64,000 nt of DNA, from the NCBI GenBank assembly GCA_031409515.1, contig JANNXJ010000053.1:191238-255237 (forward strand), read 5' to 3'. This DNA is from SHZI01 sp031409515. GTDB taxonomy: Bacteria; Pseudomonadota; Gammaproteobacteria; Steroidobacterales; GCA-2729495. This document shows positions 1-8,355 of this stretch, one piece after another. Within the stretch, counting starts at the first letter, position 1. Each line of letters opens with the position of its first letter. Both the position numbers and the translations under genes were made by a program. Under the pieces are notes generated by a model. The model was not told the origin of the DNA. It saw only the letters and a program-made list of their open reading frames with translations, and did no database searches.

Positions 1-116
1 TTCTGCAGGGCTCCAACCTGGCGAACCAGGAAGCGCGCCGCTCCACCTCACCCGTGAAGGACTACTCGCCACTCCCCGGCGTGTCCCTCCTGGCAGGAGC
101 GAAGATCGAGTTCTGA
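1..116 (+). CDS. TonB-dependent receptor, C-terminal fragment
   Basis: Reading frame 3 is open from the window edge to a TGA at 114-116 and gives 37 residues ending in KIEF. The stretch with NLANQEARRSTS, then a KDYSPLPG turn and a final strand ending in an aromatic residue, matches the usual end of TonB-dependent outer-membrane receptors, where the last two strands close the barrel and the terminal Phe is read by the BAM machinery. The adjacent convergent gene is a ZIP-type metal transporter, so a metal substrate such as zinc is possible. That is context only; the plug and TonB box lie outside the window. Confidence 0.6.
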   Translation, partial: LQGSNLANQEARRSTSPVKDYSPLPGVSLLAGAKIEF

Positions 117-129
117 GCAGGGCGCTTCG

Positions 130-843
130 TCAGAGGTACGCAAAGAGAAAGACCAGCCCGCCGAGGAGGCCCAGCCGCTCGGGCCATTTCGGCGGGCTCG
201 CTTTCGCCGGGCTCGGGGCGGGCGCGTCATGCTCGTGGCTGGCGACCCCGTGCAGGACAACGTGGAAGATCGAGCCGGCGACGAAGGCCTGGAACCAGGC
301 GACGCCGGGGCCCGTCAACAATGCCAGCGCCGGTGCGCCGATCAGGTAACCCATCACCGTGCCACCGATCAGCAGGAGGAGCACAGCGCTGGCTGCCCGC
401 CGGCCGAAGGCAGGCGCCAGCAGAAACCACAACGCGATGCCCTTGGGCATGTTGTGCAGCACGACGGCGAGACCCTGCTGCTCCTCCAGGGAATGGGCCT
501 CGTGGCCCGCGGAGGCAGCGCCCATCAGGATCAGGCCATCGAGAATGCAGTGCGCCAGCAGGCCCAGGGCGCCAAGGGCCAGGAATGCCAGGTGCTCCCG
601 ATGGGCGGCATCGTGGAACAGCCGCTCGACAAGCAGCGGGAACCCGAGCCCCAGAGCGGCGAAAACCCACGCCGCCCACCCGCCCGTGGCCATGGCTTCC
701 GGCAGGATGCCGAACAGGAACAGGCCGGCGATAGTGATGAAGGCAAAGCCGTCCAGAAATGCGGTCGTTTTCCTGCCCAGCCTCCCGAATTCGAAGAGGA
801 GTGGGCCGGATAACAGGGAGACGACGGCGGCCAGCAGAAACAT
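130..843 (-). CDS. ZIP family divalent metal transporter
   Basis: A 237-residue inner-membrane protein with about seven or eight hydrophobic segments. The ZIP hallmark appears in two helices: HCILDGL near residue 98 and HNMPKG near residue 130. The second corresponds to the conserved HNxPEG metal-binding helix of zinc/iron transporters. A His-containing loop (GHEAHS) lies between them, and a second His-rich stretch (HVVLHGVASHEH) lies near residue 200. The family moves Zn(II), Fe(II) or similar cations across the inner membrane. Glu in HNxPEG is Lys here, which could alter metal selectivity or coupling. The gene converges on the receptor fragment with a 13-bp gap. I saw no clear Zur box upstream. 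Confidence 0.85.
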   Translation of the reverse strand: MFLLAAVVSLLSGPLLFEFGRLGRKTTAFLDGFAFITIAGLFLFGILPEAMATGGWAAWVFAALGLGFPLLVERLFHDAAHREHLAFLALGALGLLAHCILDGLILMGAASAGHEAHSLEEQQGLAVVLHNMPKGIALWFLLAPAFGRRAASAVLLLLIGGTVMGYLIGAPALALLTGPGVAWFQAFVAGSIFHVVLHGVASHEHDAPAPSPAKASPPKWPERLGLLGGLVFLFAYL

Positions 844-1085
844 GCTGGCATGCTAACGCGGATACAAAGTCTCGCGAGGACAAATCCTGTGCCACGCACG
901 CTGTTTGGGGACCCCGGCAGCAGAACGTGTTCTTCCTTCCGCCCAACCGGCACGGCTGCACTTACCCTGACCGCGAAGACTGTCTAAGAAAGTGAGGCCA
1001 CCTCTCTACCGACCTCAGCGTTATGAGGGCGACTGGGCAGATCTTGTTGGGTTCCGCCCGGTGGATCACTCTTGGACGGACGTCG

Positions 1086-1520
1086 TTACTCAGCGCCTCC
1101 GGCACCCTCAATAAGGGGCTTCAGGCGCTGTTCGATCTCCCGCGCTACGCGCAACATCGCCTCGATGAGCTGTTCGTCGACGTCCACCTCCCCTTCATAC
1201 TCGGCCAGGTTGCGTTTGCGGTGGGCCTGATCCAGCACTCGCCACTGTTCATTCGGCAGCGCAATCGTGTGCTGGAGGCACTGGAACACCAGGTATCGGG
1301 ATTCAGACCGGTAGCCGCGCAAGCGCAACGCGGCGAGCGCAAGGGCATGAGCGGCGTTGTAGCCAAGATCAAACCGGCTCTCAAGGCTCAAGTCGGACCG
1401 CTCGGCATCTGCCAGGCGGCTCCGGCCCGATCGAAGCAGGCCTTCGAGTTCGGATTTCGCCGGCCGCTCCGTCTTGAGCTTACCGATCCGGACCAGATTA
1501 TCGAGCTCACGCTGCGACAT
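1086..1520 (-). CDS. HEPN-domain protein paired with nucleotidyltransferase
   Basis: A 144-residue, mostly helical protein. A long helix with YNAAHALALAAL and a later HRKRNLAEYEG segment fit the HEPN fold, whose members are often RNases in toxin-antitoxin pairs with minimal nucleotidyltransferases. The usual R-x4-6-H active site is not intact. I see RNLAEYEG, with Tyr where the His-containing HxY would be, and a His just before the Arg. RNase activity is therefore uncertain. The start overlaps the end of the upstream nucleotidyltransferase gene by 14 bp, so the two are surely co-transcribed and probably translationally coupled. The combination is the MNT-HEPN arrangement; which partner is toxic is not known here. 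Confidence 0.65.
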   Translation of the reverse strand: MSQRELDNLVRIGKLKTERPAKSELEGLLRSGRSRLADAERSDLSLESRFDLGYNAAHALALAALRLRGYRSESRYLVFQCLQHTIALPNEQWRVLDQAHRKRNLAEYEGEVDVDEQLIEAMLRVAREIEQRLKPLIEGAGGAE

Positions 1521-2199
1521 TTTCGCTCCCGATCAGGACGAGGTGCTCGCCCCCCAGCACACGGTTCAGGAAAGCGTTGCCGGCGGCGCGGCGGCTTGCA
1601 AACTCGGCCTTGGTGTAGAGGGTAGGACTGATTTTGCGATCGAGTCGGGATTCCACGGGCGCGAGCGCGGAATAGAGCGATTCCAGCGTCATGTCGTCGG
1701 CAACGAGCAGTAGATCGATGTCGCTGCTCGCAGTATCCGTGCCTTTCGCCATAGAACCATAGATAAGCGCGAGGTCGATACAATCCGCGAGCGGTGCCAA
1801 CGCCTGTCGGATCGGTTCAACCATGGCGATGGTTTTTCGCACGAGGGCGCAGAGTTCCTCGAACACCGGGCAATCGGGGTTCGCCTGATAGTGCTTCTGC
1901 TTGCCGACACGGCGGACCGTGACCAAGCCACTGGAGGCGAGGCGTCTGAGTTCCCGTTGCACGGCCCCCGAGCCGGAACCGGTGAGCTCGATCAGCTCAC
2001 TGGCGAAGAAGCTGCGCAGCGGCTGGCCGAACAAAAGCGCCAGCACGCGCTGCTGGGTCGTCGTGAATAGCGCGTCCGCCAGGTTGGTGGACGAATCGCC
2101 GCGGCCAGCGGCCGCCTTGCGGCGGGTGGGACGGGAGGAACGCTCGCCAGCTAAGTTACCCATTTCGGGCATCATAATGCCCGTTTTGGGCATTTTCAA
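1507..2199 (-). CDS. Winged-helix / minimal nucleotidyltransferase fusion
   Basis: About 230 residues. Residues ~45-110 form a winged-helix DNA-binding domain (FASELIELTGSGSGAVQREL helix-turn-helix, then a VGKQKHY wing). Residues ~130-215 form a minimal nucleotidyltransferase with the signature YGSMAKGT followed by SSDIDLLLV, whose Asp pair binds metal; a further Asp in LDRKIS may complete the triad. In MNT-HEPN modules the transferase can AMPylate the HEPN partner. The fused DNA-binding domain suggests it also represses its own promoter. The start is uncertain: TTG at 2199 and ATG at 2193, 2175, 2172 or 2163 are all in frame, and all but the TTG lie inside the palindromic operator. Confidence 0.75.
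   Translation of the reverse strand: MKMPKTGIMMPEMGNLAGERSSRPTRRKAAAGRGDSSTNLADALFTTTQQRVLALLFGQPLRSFFASELIELTGSGSGAVQRELRRLASSGLVTVRRVGKQKHYQANPDCPVFEELCALVRKTIAMVEPIRQALAPLADCIDLALIYGSMAKGTDTASSDIDLLLVADDMTLESLYSALAPVESRLDRKISPTLYTKAEFASRRAAGNAFLNRVLGGEHLVLIGSENVAA
2159..2194. promoter_or_regulatory. Overlapping palindromic operator at MNT-HEPN start
   Basis: Three half-sites of GGGCAT/ATGCCC are packed here: GGGCAT at 2167-2172, ATGCCC at 2177-2182 and GGGCAT at 2188-2193. Together they form AATGCCC-GTTTT-GGGCATT (2176-2194) and the overlapping GGGCAT-CATA-ATGCCC (2167-2182). They cover the start region of the winged-helix nucleotidyltransferase. Autorepression by that protein is the obvious reading, but it is inferred. 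Confidence 0.6.
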
Positions 2200-2283
2200 C
2201 CCGATGATTCCGTTCCCGGGATCGGTGAGGACTGCTTGGCCCCCCGCCCGCTGTTGATTTCTCCCCTGTATTGACCCAACGAG

Positions 2284-3348
2284 TCAGTTGTCGATGGAAG
2301 TCACGGTACCCGACCGCTCAAATCCGCTGTGCAGGTACGCCGACAGCCTGCGCTCCAGCCAGCAATAGGGCCGTCCGAGTGGAGAGGTGCTGACAAACCC
2401 CACATGCCCACCCTGCTGGGCGACCTCCAGCGTGACAAAGGACGACAGGGCGTCGACATCCGGAACAATGCTGGCCGTCATGAACGGATCATCCAGGGCA
2501 TGCACGACCAGAGTAGGGCAACGAATGTCCTGTAGCCATCGGCCGCAGGAGGATTGAGTGTAGTAGTCCTCCGCGTCACGAAAGCCCGCCAGTGGGGCCG
2601 TATAGGCTTCGTCATAGGCAATGAAATCCTGCGCGGCCAGTGCCGCAGCCAGGTCTACCGCCCTTGAAGGGGCGATGTGCGGGTGCTTGCGCCGCAACGC
2701 TTCTTTCAAAGCGTCCAGCAAGCGCTTTTGGTAGATGCGGGAGAAGCCTGCACGCATCCTCTCAGCACAGGGCCGGATACTGAAGGGGACTGACGCCGCA
2801 GCGGCGATATTGACCGGTGTCGAGCTACCCTCCTCCGCGAGGGCCTTCAGGTTTACGTTGCCACCCAGCGACCAGCCTACCGAGGCGATAAAGGCCTGGG
2901 GCTCGCGCTCACGCAGCAGATGCCACAAGTAGCGCAGGTCCTCTGTGTCGCCCTGGTTGTAGCACCGCTGCAGGCGGTTCGGCTCTGGACCGGCGCCGCG
3001 GAGTTGCAGCATCACCGTGCGCCAGCCCCGGGCGACCAGCTGGCTGGCAGTGCCCCGCACGTATTTTGAATCGAAGCCGCCGCCCAGGCCATGCACCAGC
3101 ACAGCAAGCGCGCCACTGGCGTGGTGATCTCCGCTCCAGCCCAGGTCCAGGAAGTCGCCATCAGCCAACTCAAGACGCTCCCGCCGAAGATCGAGTTTCG
3201 GTGCAGGCCGCAGGAGTGAGGCAATGGTCTGGAGATGGGGGCCGGAGACGAGTGGGTGCGGCCGGAAGCCACTTTGGACAACCTGGCCATGAGCCCGATG
3301 GGGCGTGCTCCAACCGTCATGTATCGGCGCCAGGACTCGATTGTTCAT
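2284..3348 (-). CDS. YheT-family alpha/beta hydrolase
   Basis: A 354-residue cytosolic alpha/beta hydrolase of the YheT/COG0429 family. The N-terminal HPLVSGPHLQT signature is followed by the oxyanion-strand motif VHGLGGGFDSKYV (~residue 88). The nucleophile elbow is GWSLGGN (~residue 160), the acid is in HALDDPF (~residue 285) and the catalytic His is in GGHVGF (~residue 316). Length and motif order are normal for the family. Its esterase substrate is not settled even in E. coli. The gene faces away from the phosphoketolase operon across a 173-bp gap that contains a Crp/Fnr-type palindrome. That palindrome has no -10 match on this side. Confidence 0.85.
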   Translation of the reverse strand: MNNRVLAPIHDGWSTPHRAHGQVVQSGFRPHPLVSGPHLQTIASLLRPAPKLDLRRERLELADGDFLDLGWSGDHHASGALAVLVHGLGGGFDSKYVRGTASQLVARGWRTVMLQLRGAGPEPNRLQRCYNQGDTEDLRYLWHLLREREPQAFIASVGWSLGGNVNLKALAEEGSSTPVNIAAAASVPFSIRPCAERMRAGFSRIYQKRLLDALKEALRRKHPHIAPSRAVDLAAALAAQDFIAYDEAYTAPLAGFRDAEDYYTQSSCGRWLQDIRCPTLVVHALDDPFMTASIVPDVDALSSFVTLEVAQQGGHVGFVSTSPLGRPYCWLERRLSAYLHSGFERSGTVTSIDN

Positions 3349-3439
3349 AAAGCGAACTCTCGATCACGAGCGCTGGCTGCGTCTAGGGCCTAGCGTACAA
3401 AGGAACAGACTGGTGCGAGGGCAGCGCCGGGCCAGCTGG

Positions 3440-3453
3440 GTGCGCTAGCGCAC
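3440..3453 (+). promoter_or_regulatory. Crp/Fnr-type palindrome upstream of phosphoketolase
   Basis: The sequence is GTGCG-CTAG-CGCAC. It is an exact match to the recurrent GTNCG-N4-CGNAC motif. A weak -10-like hexamer, GATCAT, lies 36 nt from the left edge of the site. It would place transcription start near 3488, so translation would begin at ATG 3522 rather than GTG 3474. Confidence 0.7.
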
Positions 3454-3521
3454 TGACGCGGAGCCCCCCGCCAGTGATCATCAAACTCCCCCTTTCAGTC
3501 GTCAGTATTTCAGGGACCTGG

Positions 3522-5897
3522 ATGCGTCGCCCCCTTACTCCAGAACTCCTGCAGAACATGCACGCTTATTGGCGTGCCGCAAACTACCTTTCTGTCGGGC
3601 AGATCTATCTGCAAGGCAACGCGTTGCTCGAAGTCCCGCTGGCGCTCGAACACATTAAGCCGCGTTTGCTGGGACATTGGGGGACGACACCCGGACTGAA
3701 CTTTCTCTATGTCCACCTGAACCGGTTGATCAAGGAGAATGACCTCAACATGATCTACGTGATCGGGCCGGGGCACGGTGGCCCGGGCATCGTCGCGCAG
3801 AGCTATCTGGAAGGAACCTACACGGAGCACTATCCAGACATCGAACGCAATCGAAACGGGCTGCAACGCCTGTTTCGCCAGTTCTCCTGGCCGTACGGTG
3901 TTCCCAGCCACGTCTCGCCCGAGGTCCCAGGCTCTATTCACGAAGGGGGCGAACTGGGCTATTCGTTGCTCCACGCCTACGGTGCGGCCTTTGACAATCC
4001 GGATCTGATCGTGGCCTGCGTCGTCGGCGACGGCGAGGCGGAAACGGGTGCCCTGGCAGCCAGCTGGCACTCCAACAAGTTCCTGAATCCTGCCCGCGAT
4101 GGTGCGGTGCTGCCGATCCTGCATCTCAACGGGTTCAAGATTGCCAACCCGACAGTATTGGCCCGCATCGGCCGCGAGGAACTGACTGACCTGTTGCGCG
4201 GCTACGGCCACGAGCCGTACTTCGTCGAGGGGGATGACCCGACGCTGGTCCATCAGAAGCTCGCCGGCGCGCTCGATGAGATACTGGCGCAGATTCGCCA
4301 GATTCAAAGTGCTGCGCGGGTGCAGGCCGCCACAGGGGTTCCACAGCGCCCGCGCTGGCCGATGATCGTATTCCGTACGCCCAAGGGCTGGACCGGCCCC
4401 AAACTCGTCGACGGCAAGGCGGTCGAAGGCACCTGGCGCTCCCATCAGGTGCCAATCGCAGAGTTCCAGACTGCCGGCCATCTCCAGCAACTTGAGGAGT
4501 GGCTCAGGAGCTACCAGCCACAGGAACTCTTCGACGCACAAGGACGGCTTCGCGAGGAACTGGCCGCACTCGCGCCGACGGGTTTACGCCGGATGGGCGC
4601 CAATCCCCACGCCAACGGCGGACTATTACTCAAGCCGCTGGTGATGCCCCGCTTCCAGGACTATGCGGTGCCCGTGCCTGCGCCCGGCAGCGTCGAGGCG
4701 GAGGCCACGCGGGTTCTCGGCACGTTCCTGCGCGACGTGATGCAGCGGAATCTCGGCACCAGCAATTTCCGGGTCTTTGGCCCCGACGAAACTGCATCGA
4801 ACCGGCTCGAGGCCCTGTTCGAGGTCATCGGCAAGACCTGGATGGCCGATATCCAGGAAGGGGACAACCATCTCAGTGCCACCGGCCGGGTCATGGAGGT
4901 GCTCAGCGAACACCTGTGCGAAGGCTGGCTCGAGGGCTACCTGCTGACCGGCCGCCACGGTCTGTTCTCCTGCTACGAGGCCTTTATTCACATCATCGAT
5001 TCGATGCTGAATCAGCATGCGAAGTGGCTGAAGGTGGCGAGCACCATTCCCTGGCGCAAGCCGATTGCATCGCTTAACTACCTCCTCACGTCGCATGTGT
5101 GGCGACAGGACCACAACGGCTTCTCGCACCAGGATCCCGGCTTCATCGATCACGTCGCGAGCAAGACCTCTGATGTAGTGCGCATCTACCTGCCTCCCGA
5201 CGCCAACTGCCTCCTCTCGGTAGCGGACCACTGCCTGCGCAGCCGGTCCTACGTCAACGTGATCATCGCTGGCAAACAGCCCGAGTGGCAGTGGCTCGAT
5301 ATGGAGTCGGCCGTTCGTCACTGCACAGCGGGCGCGGGCGTCTGGCACTGGGCCAGCACCGAGGCCGACCAGGACCCTTTGGGTCCCGACGTGGTCATCG
5401 CCTGCGCCGGCGACGTCCCCACCCTTGAGGCCCTTGCCGCCGTGACCCTCCTGCGCACCTATGTCCCAGACATTCGCATCCGGCTGGTCAATGTTGTGGA
5501 CCTGATGGCGCTACAGCCCACGTCGGAGCATCCCCATGGGATGGATGATGAGGACTTTGACCGGCTGTTTACCACCGACAAGCCCGTGATCTTCGCCTTT
5601 CACGGTTATCCCACCATGATTCACAAGCTCACGTACCGACGACGTAATCATGCCAACATTCACGTGCGCGGCTATAACGAAGAGGGTACTACTACCACGC
5701 CTTTCGACATGGTCGTGCTGAATAAACTCGACCGCTATCAACTGGCGCTGGATGCCATCCGGCGGATTCCACGGCTCAGTGACCAGGTGGAGGCGGCGAC
5801 GGCGCGGCACGCCGCGACCATGCGGTGTCACAAGGCCCATATCAGCGAGCACGGGGACGACATGCCGGAAGTACGGGATTGGCGCTGGACACTCTAA
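3522..5897 (+). CDS. xfp: Phosphoketolase (xylulose-5-P/fructose-6-P)
   Basis: A thiamine-diphosphate enzyme that splits xylulose 5-phosphate (and often fructose 6-phosphate) with inorganic phosphate. The products are acetyl phosphate and glyceraldehyde 3-phosphate or erythrose 4-phosphate. The family's opening, LTPELLQNMHAYWRAANYLS, is present, as are the GHGGPG loop, GSIHEGGELGYSL and the thiamine-binding GDGEAETG segment followed by WHSNKF. With ATG 3522 the product is 791 residues, normal for the family. That ATG has an AGGGA ribosome site 6-7 nt upstream. An upstream in-frame GTG at 3474 would add 16 unconserved residues and lies before the predicted transcription start. Acetate kinase follows immediately. 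Confidence 0.95.
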   Translation: MRRPLTPELLQNMHAYWRAANYLSVGQIYLQGNALLEVPLALEHIKPRLLGHWGTTPGLNFLYVHLNRLIKENDLNMIYVIGPGHGGPGIVAQSYLEGTYTEHYPDIERNRNGLQRLFRQFSWPYGVPSHVSPEVPGSIHEGGELGYSLLHAYGAAFDNPDLIVACVVGDGEAETGALAASWHSNKFLNPARDGAVLPILHLNGFKIANPTVLARIGREELTDLLRGYGHEPYFVEGDDPTLVHQKLAGALDEILAQIRQIQSAARVQAATGVPQRPRWPMIVFRTPKGWTGPKLVDGKAVEGTWRSHQVPIAEFQTAGHLQQLEEWLRSYQPQELFDAQGRLREELAALAPTGLRRMGANPHANGGLLLKPLVMPRFQDYAVPVPAPGSVEAEATRVLGTFLRDVMQRNLGTSNFRVFGPDETASNRLEALFEVIGKTWMADIQEGDNHLSATGRVMEVLSEHLCEGWLEGYLLTGRHGLFSCYEAFIHIIDSMLNQHAKWLKVASTIPWRKPIASLNYLLTSHVWRQDHNGFSHQDPGFIDHVASKTSDVVRIYLPPDANCLLSVADHCLRSRSYVNVIIAGKQPEWQWLDMESAVRHCTAGAGVWHWASTEADQDPLGPDVVIACAGDVPTLEALAAVTLLRTYVPDIRIRLVNVVDLMALQPTSEHPHGMDDEDFDRLFTTDKPVIFAFHGYPTMIHKLTYRRRNHANIHVRGYNEEGTTTTPFDMVVLNKLDRYQLALDAIRRIPRLSDQVEAATARHAATMRCHKAHISEHGDDMPEVRDWRWTL

Positions 5898-5920
5898 CCG
5901 ACGCGAGACGCGAGCTAACG

Positions 5921-7000
5921 GTGCTGACACTGAACAGTGGCTCGTCATCACTCAAAGTAGGCGTCTATCGTGTCGGCCCCTTACGGACTGAAACGCTGCT
6001 CGCCGAGTCCATGGCAATCTCCGGCGAGCACGACGCACTCGCCACGGCCCGACACTTTCTGGCGAACTCCAACCTTCCGCCACCGGATGCCATCGGCCAC
6101 CGGATCGTTCACGGCGGACCTGCTCTTGAGCAGCATAGCCTGATTGACGAGCTGGTCCTGCGGCAACTCGCGGCGGCCTCGGCCTTTGCCCCGCTGCACA
6201 TGCCAGCCGCTCTGGCGGTCATCCGCGTTGCTACTGCGACCTTCCCCGGGATTCCCCAGGTCGCGTGCCTGGACACTGTCTTTCACGCCAGACTGCCGGA
6301 CGTCGCGCGAGTGCTGCCGATCGCCACGGACATGCGGGTCGACGGGCTCCGGAGGTACGGCTTTCATGGACTGTCTTGTGAATCAATCGTGCGCCAGATA
6401 GGCAACGATCTGCCGGACCGCATGGTCATCGCCCATCTCGGCAGTGGCGCCAGCGTCACGGCGGTCAGAGGTGGCGGATCGATTGATACCAGCATGGGGC
6501 TAACCCCCACCGGTGGCGTGCTCATGGGCACCCGCAGTGGCGATCTTGATCCTGGCGTTCTGGTATATCTGCTGCGCGAGAAGAAGTTCAATGCGGCGAT
6601 GCTCGAGGACCTGGTTAATCGGCGTTCGGGACTTCTCGGCATATCGGGGGTTAGCAGCGACATGCGGCAGCTTCGTGCAGACGCCCCATCGAACGCCAAA
6701 GCCCGCCTCGCGATTGAAATGTTCTGCTATTCGGTGCGCAAGCATATAGCAGGGATGATCGCAGCACTGGATGGTATCGACTTGCTCGTCTTCACCGGCG
6801 GCATTGGCGAGCATGATGCCGAGACCCGCGCGGCGGTCTGCGCAGGGTTCTCCTGGCTCGGTATCAGGCTCGATGCTGGTCGGAATCAGGAGCGAACAAA
6901 TCCTGTCAGCGACTCGACGTCGCGCTGCCAGGTGCGCGTTATCGCCTCCCGGGAAGATGCTGAGATCGCCCGCCACACCTGGGCCGTGGTCTCAGGCTAG
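5921..7000 (+). CDS. ackA: Acetate kinase
   Basis: Converts acetyl phosphate plus ADP to acetate plus ATP, recovering the energy of the phosphoketolase product. Visible motifs: LNSGSSSLKVG (phosphate loop), LDTVFHARLP, RRYGFHGLS, AHLGSGASVTAV, TPTGGVLMGTRSGDLDPG and FTGGIGEHDAETR. With GTG 5921 the protein is 359 residues. That is somewhat short for the family (about 390-400), mainly through a compact middle and C-terminus. TTG at 5879 is an alternative start that would overlap the phosphoketolase stop and couple translation; a longer reading from 5825 would add 32 unconserved residues. No phosphotransacetylase gene is in the window. The pair forms an operon for phosphoketolase-driven substrate-level ATP formation. 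Confidence 0.92.
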   Translation: MLTLNSGSSSLKVGVYRVGPLRTETLLAESMAISGEHDALATARHFLANSNLPPPDAIGHRIVHGGPALEQHSLIDELVLRQLAAASAFAPLHMPAALAVIRVATATFPGIPQVACLDTVFHARLPDVARVLPIATDMRVDGLRRYGFHGLSCESIVRQIGNDLPDRMVIAHLGSGASVTAVRGGGSIDTSMGLTPTGGVLMGTRSGDLDPGVLVYLLREKKFNAAMLEDLVNRRSGLLGISGVSSDMRQLRADAPSNAKARLAIEMFCYSVRKHIAGMIAALDGIDLLVFTGGIGEHDAETRAAVCAGFSWLGIRLDAGRNQERTNPVSDSTSRCQVRVIASREDAEIARHTWAVVSG

Positions 7001-7011
7001 TCATTCTGGAC

Positions 7012-7030
7012 CAGCCTGGGGCCAGGGCTG
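7012..7030 (+). terminator. Possible hairpin after ackA
   Basis: CAGCC...GGGCTG with a CCTGG/CCAGG inner part forms an imperfect stem shortly after the ackA stop. There is no T-run, so a role in intrinsic termination is uncertain. Confidence 0.3.
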
Positions 7031-7048
7031 ACGCCCGACAGGCCATGG

Positions 7049-7062
7049 GTACGCTGCCGCAC
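7049..7062 (+). promoter_or_regulatory. Crp/Fnr-type palindrome upstream of SYLF gene
   Basis: GTACG-CTGC-CGCAC followed by AGAC. A -10-like TACTGT starts exactly 37 nt from the left edge (7086-7091). The same hexamer at the same distance is found at the 31676 site. Predicted transcription start is near 7098, giving an ~89-nt leader. Confidence 0.75.
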
Positions 7063-7186
7063 AGACGGCGCTTTGCCTCTCCCCCTACTGTCCAGGCTGC
7101 TGGTGGCGCTTCGTTGCCATAGGCTTGGAGTTCCAGGCCCCAAACTCGGTGAAACCTAACTTCCACCCACTTAAGAGAGAGTATTT

Positions 7187-7735
7187 ATGAAGATGCAAAA
7201 CCTGCTGGCCGCTACGGGCCTGTCGCTGCTTGGGCTCGGCGTAACAGCCGCGGCCGTCGCCGCCACCCGCGCGGAGATAGACCAGCGTGTCGTGACTACC
7301 CTCAGTGAGTTTCACGCCCTTTCCCCGGCAAACGTGGGCCTCGAGACCAAGGCTGCCGGGATGCTGGTATTTCCCCGCGTGACGAAGGGTGGCGTCGGTG
7401 TAGCTGGCGAATATGGCCAGGGCGTATTGCAGGTTAAGGGCAAGACGGTGGATTACTACAGCCTCGGGTCTGCCTCGGTTGGACTAACGGTTGGCCTGGC
7501 CAAACACAGCGAGATCATCATGTTCATGACGCAGGAGTCACTCGACAAGTTCACAGCGACCAAGGGTTGGTCGATTGGTGCCGACGCGGGCATCACTGTC
7601 GTGTCGAAGGGCACGAGCGACGAGATTGACAGCAAGACCCATGACAAACCGATCCTTGCATTCGCTTTTTCAGAGAAGGGCCTGATCGGCGACTTGTCCC
7701 TGGAAGGCTCCAAGATCTCCAGGATGGAACGTTAG
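7187..7735 (+). CDS. SYLF-domain (Ysc84-like) secreted lipid-binding protein
   Basis: A 182-residue protein with an N-terminal signal peptide (hydrophobic core LLAATGLSLLGLGVTAAAVA, cleavage probably around AVA-AT). A SYLF/Ysc84 domain follows: KAAGMLVFPRVTKGGVGVAGEYGQGVL, the strand DYYSLGSASVGLTVGL, and a C-terminal FAFSEKGLIGDLSLEGSKISR. SYLF domains bind phosphoinositides in eukaryotes. The bacterial exported versions are uncharacterised and probably associate with the envelope. A GAGAGAG ribosome site precedes the ATG. It sits under a Crp/Fnr-type site and ahead of an outer-membrane protein gene. Confidence 0.85.
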   Translation: MKMQNLLAATGLSLLGLGVTAAAVAATRAEIDQRVVTTLSEFHALSPANVGLETKAAGMLVFPRVTKGGVGVAGEYGQGVLQVKGKTVDYYSLGSASVGLTVGLAKHSEIIMFMTQESLDKFTATKGWSIGADAGITVVSKGTSDEIDSKTHDKPILAFAFSEKGLIGDLSLEGSKISRMER

Positions 7736-7752
7736 GTTAGTGGATGTCTGGC

Positions 7753-7775
7753 CCGGCGCTCGCAGTGAGCGCCGG
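7753..7775 (+). other. 9-bp stem-loop between SYLF and barrel genes
   Basis: CCGGCGCTC (7753-7761) pairs perfectly with GAGCGCCGG (7767-7775) around a 5-nt loop. It lies in the 58-bp gap and has no T-run. It may be an attenuator or an mRNA-stability element rather than a full terminator. Confidence 0.5.
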
Positions 7776-7793
7776 CCATTCCGGAGTTTCCCC

Positions 7794-8354
7794 ATGCACA
7801 CAGCACGACTGCTCACGGCCGGCACCCTGATTGTGGCCGGACTGGCTTCCGGGCCGACACTTGCTGGCGGCGATAGCGGTCCGTATGTCGGAGTGGGAGT
7901 TGGCCAGTCCTACATCGGCGACATTGATTTTGATGGCACTGAAGTCGGTTCGGTAAACTTCAGCGGCCACGACACAGCTTACAAGTTGATTGGTGGCTAC
8001 AATTTCGGCATCGTTCCGCTTATTGACCTGGGTGTCGAGGTCAACTATCTGGACTTCGGCAAGCAAAGTGACAACAACGTGAATGTCAGCGCAGATGCAT
8101 TCGCTGCGTTCGGCGTGGCGGGAGTCAACTTCGGCCCGGCTGGGATCTTTGCCAAGGTCGGCATGCTCCGCTGGGACGCAAAGGTGTCATCCCCGGTGGG
8201 CTCAGGGGATGACAACGGGACCGATCCAGCCTACGGCGTGGGCGCCCGCTTTCATTTTCTTTCTTTTCAGCTCCGCGGCGAGTACGAGTACTTTGACGTG
8301 GCATCGGCGGACGATCTCTCGCTGCTGTCAGCGAGCCTGATCTACACATTCTGA
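7794..8354 (+). CDS. Outer-membrane beta-barrel protein
   Basis: 186 residues from ATG 7794, which follows a GGAG ribosome site and gives a clean signal peptide (LLTAGTLIVAGLASGPTLAG). The mature part alternates polar and aromatic residues in short strands, opening with GPYVGVGVGQSYIGDIDFDG and ending in SASLIYTF, a typical barrel-closing strand with terminal Phe. It resembles small OmpA-like/OmpW-like porin-fold proteins; no ligand can be assigned. An upstream in-frame start at 7740 would add residues unlike a signal peptide. Two bases separate the stop from the next gene, so the two are co-transcribed. Confidence 0.8.
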   Translation: MHTARLLTAGTLIVAGLASGPTLAGGDSGPYVGVGVGQSYIGDIDFDGTEVGSVNFSGHDTAYKLIGGYNFGIVPLIDLGVEVNYLDFGKQSDNNVNVSADAFAAFGVAGVNFGPAGIFAKVGMLRWDAKVSSPVGSGDDNGTDPAYGVGARFHFLSFQLRGEYEYFDVASADDLSLLSASLIYTF

Positions 8355-8355
8355 G

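Noticed and set aside
229..813. Long open frame antisense to the ZIP transporter
   Set aside because: Gln/Ala/Gly-rich translation without family features; a shadow of the membrane-protein codons on the other strand.
844..1085. Possible Zur or Fur box before the ZIP gene
   Set aside because: I found no AT-rich dyad of the expected form; the region shows nothing I can name.
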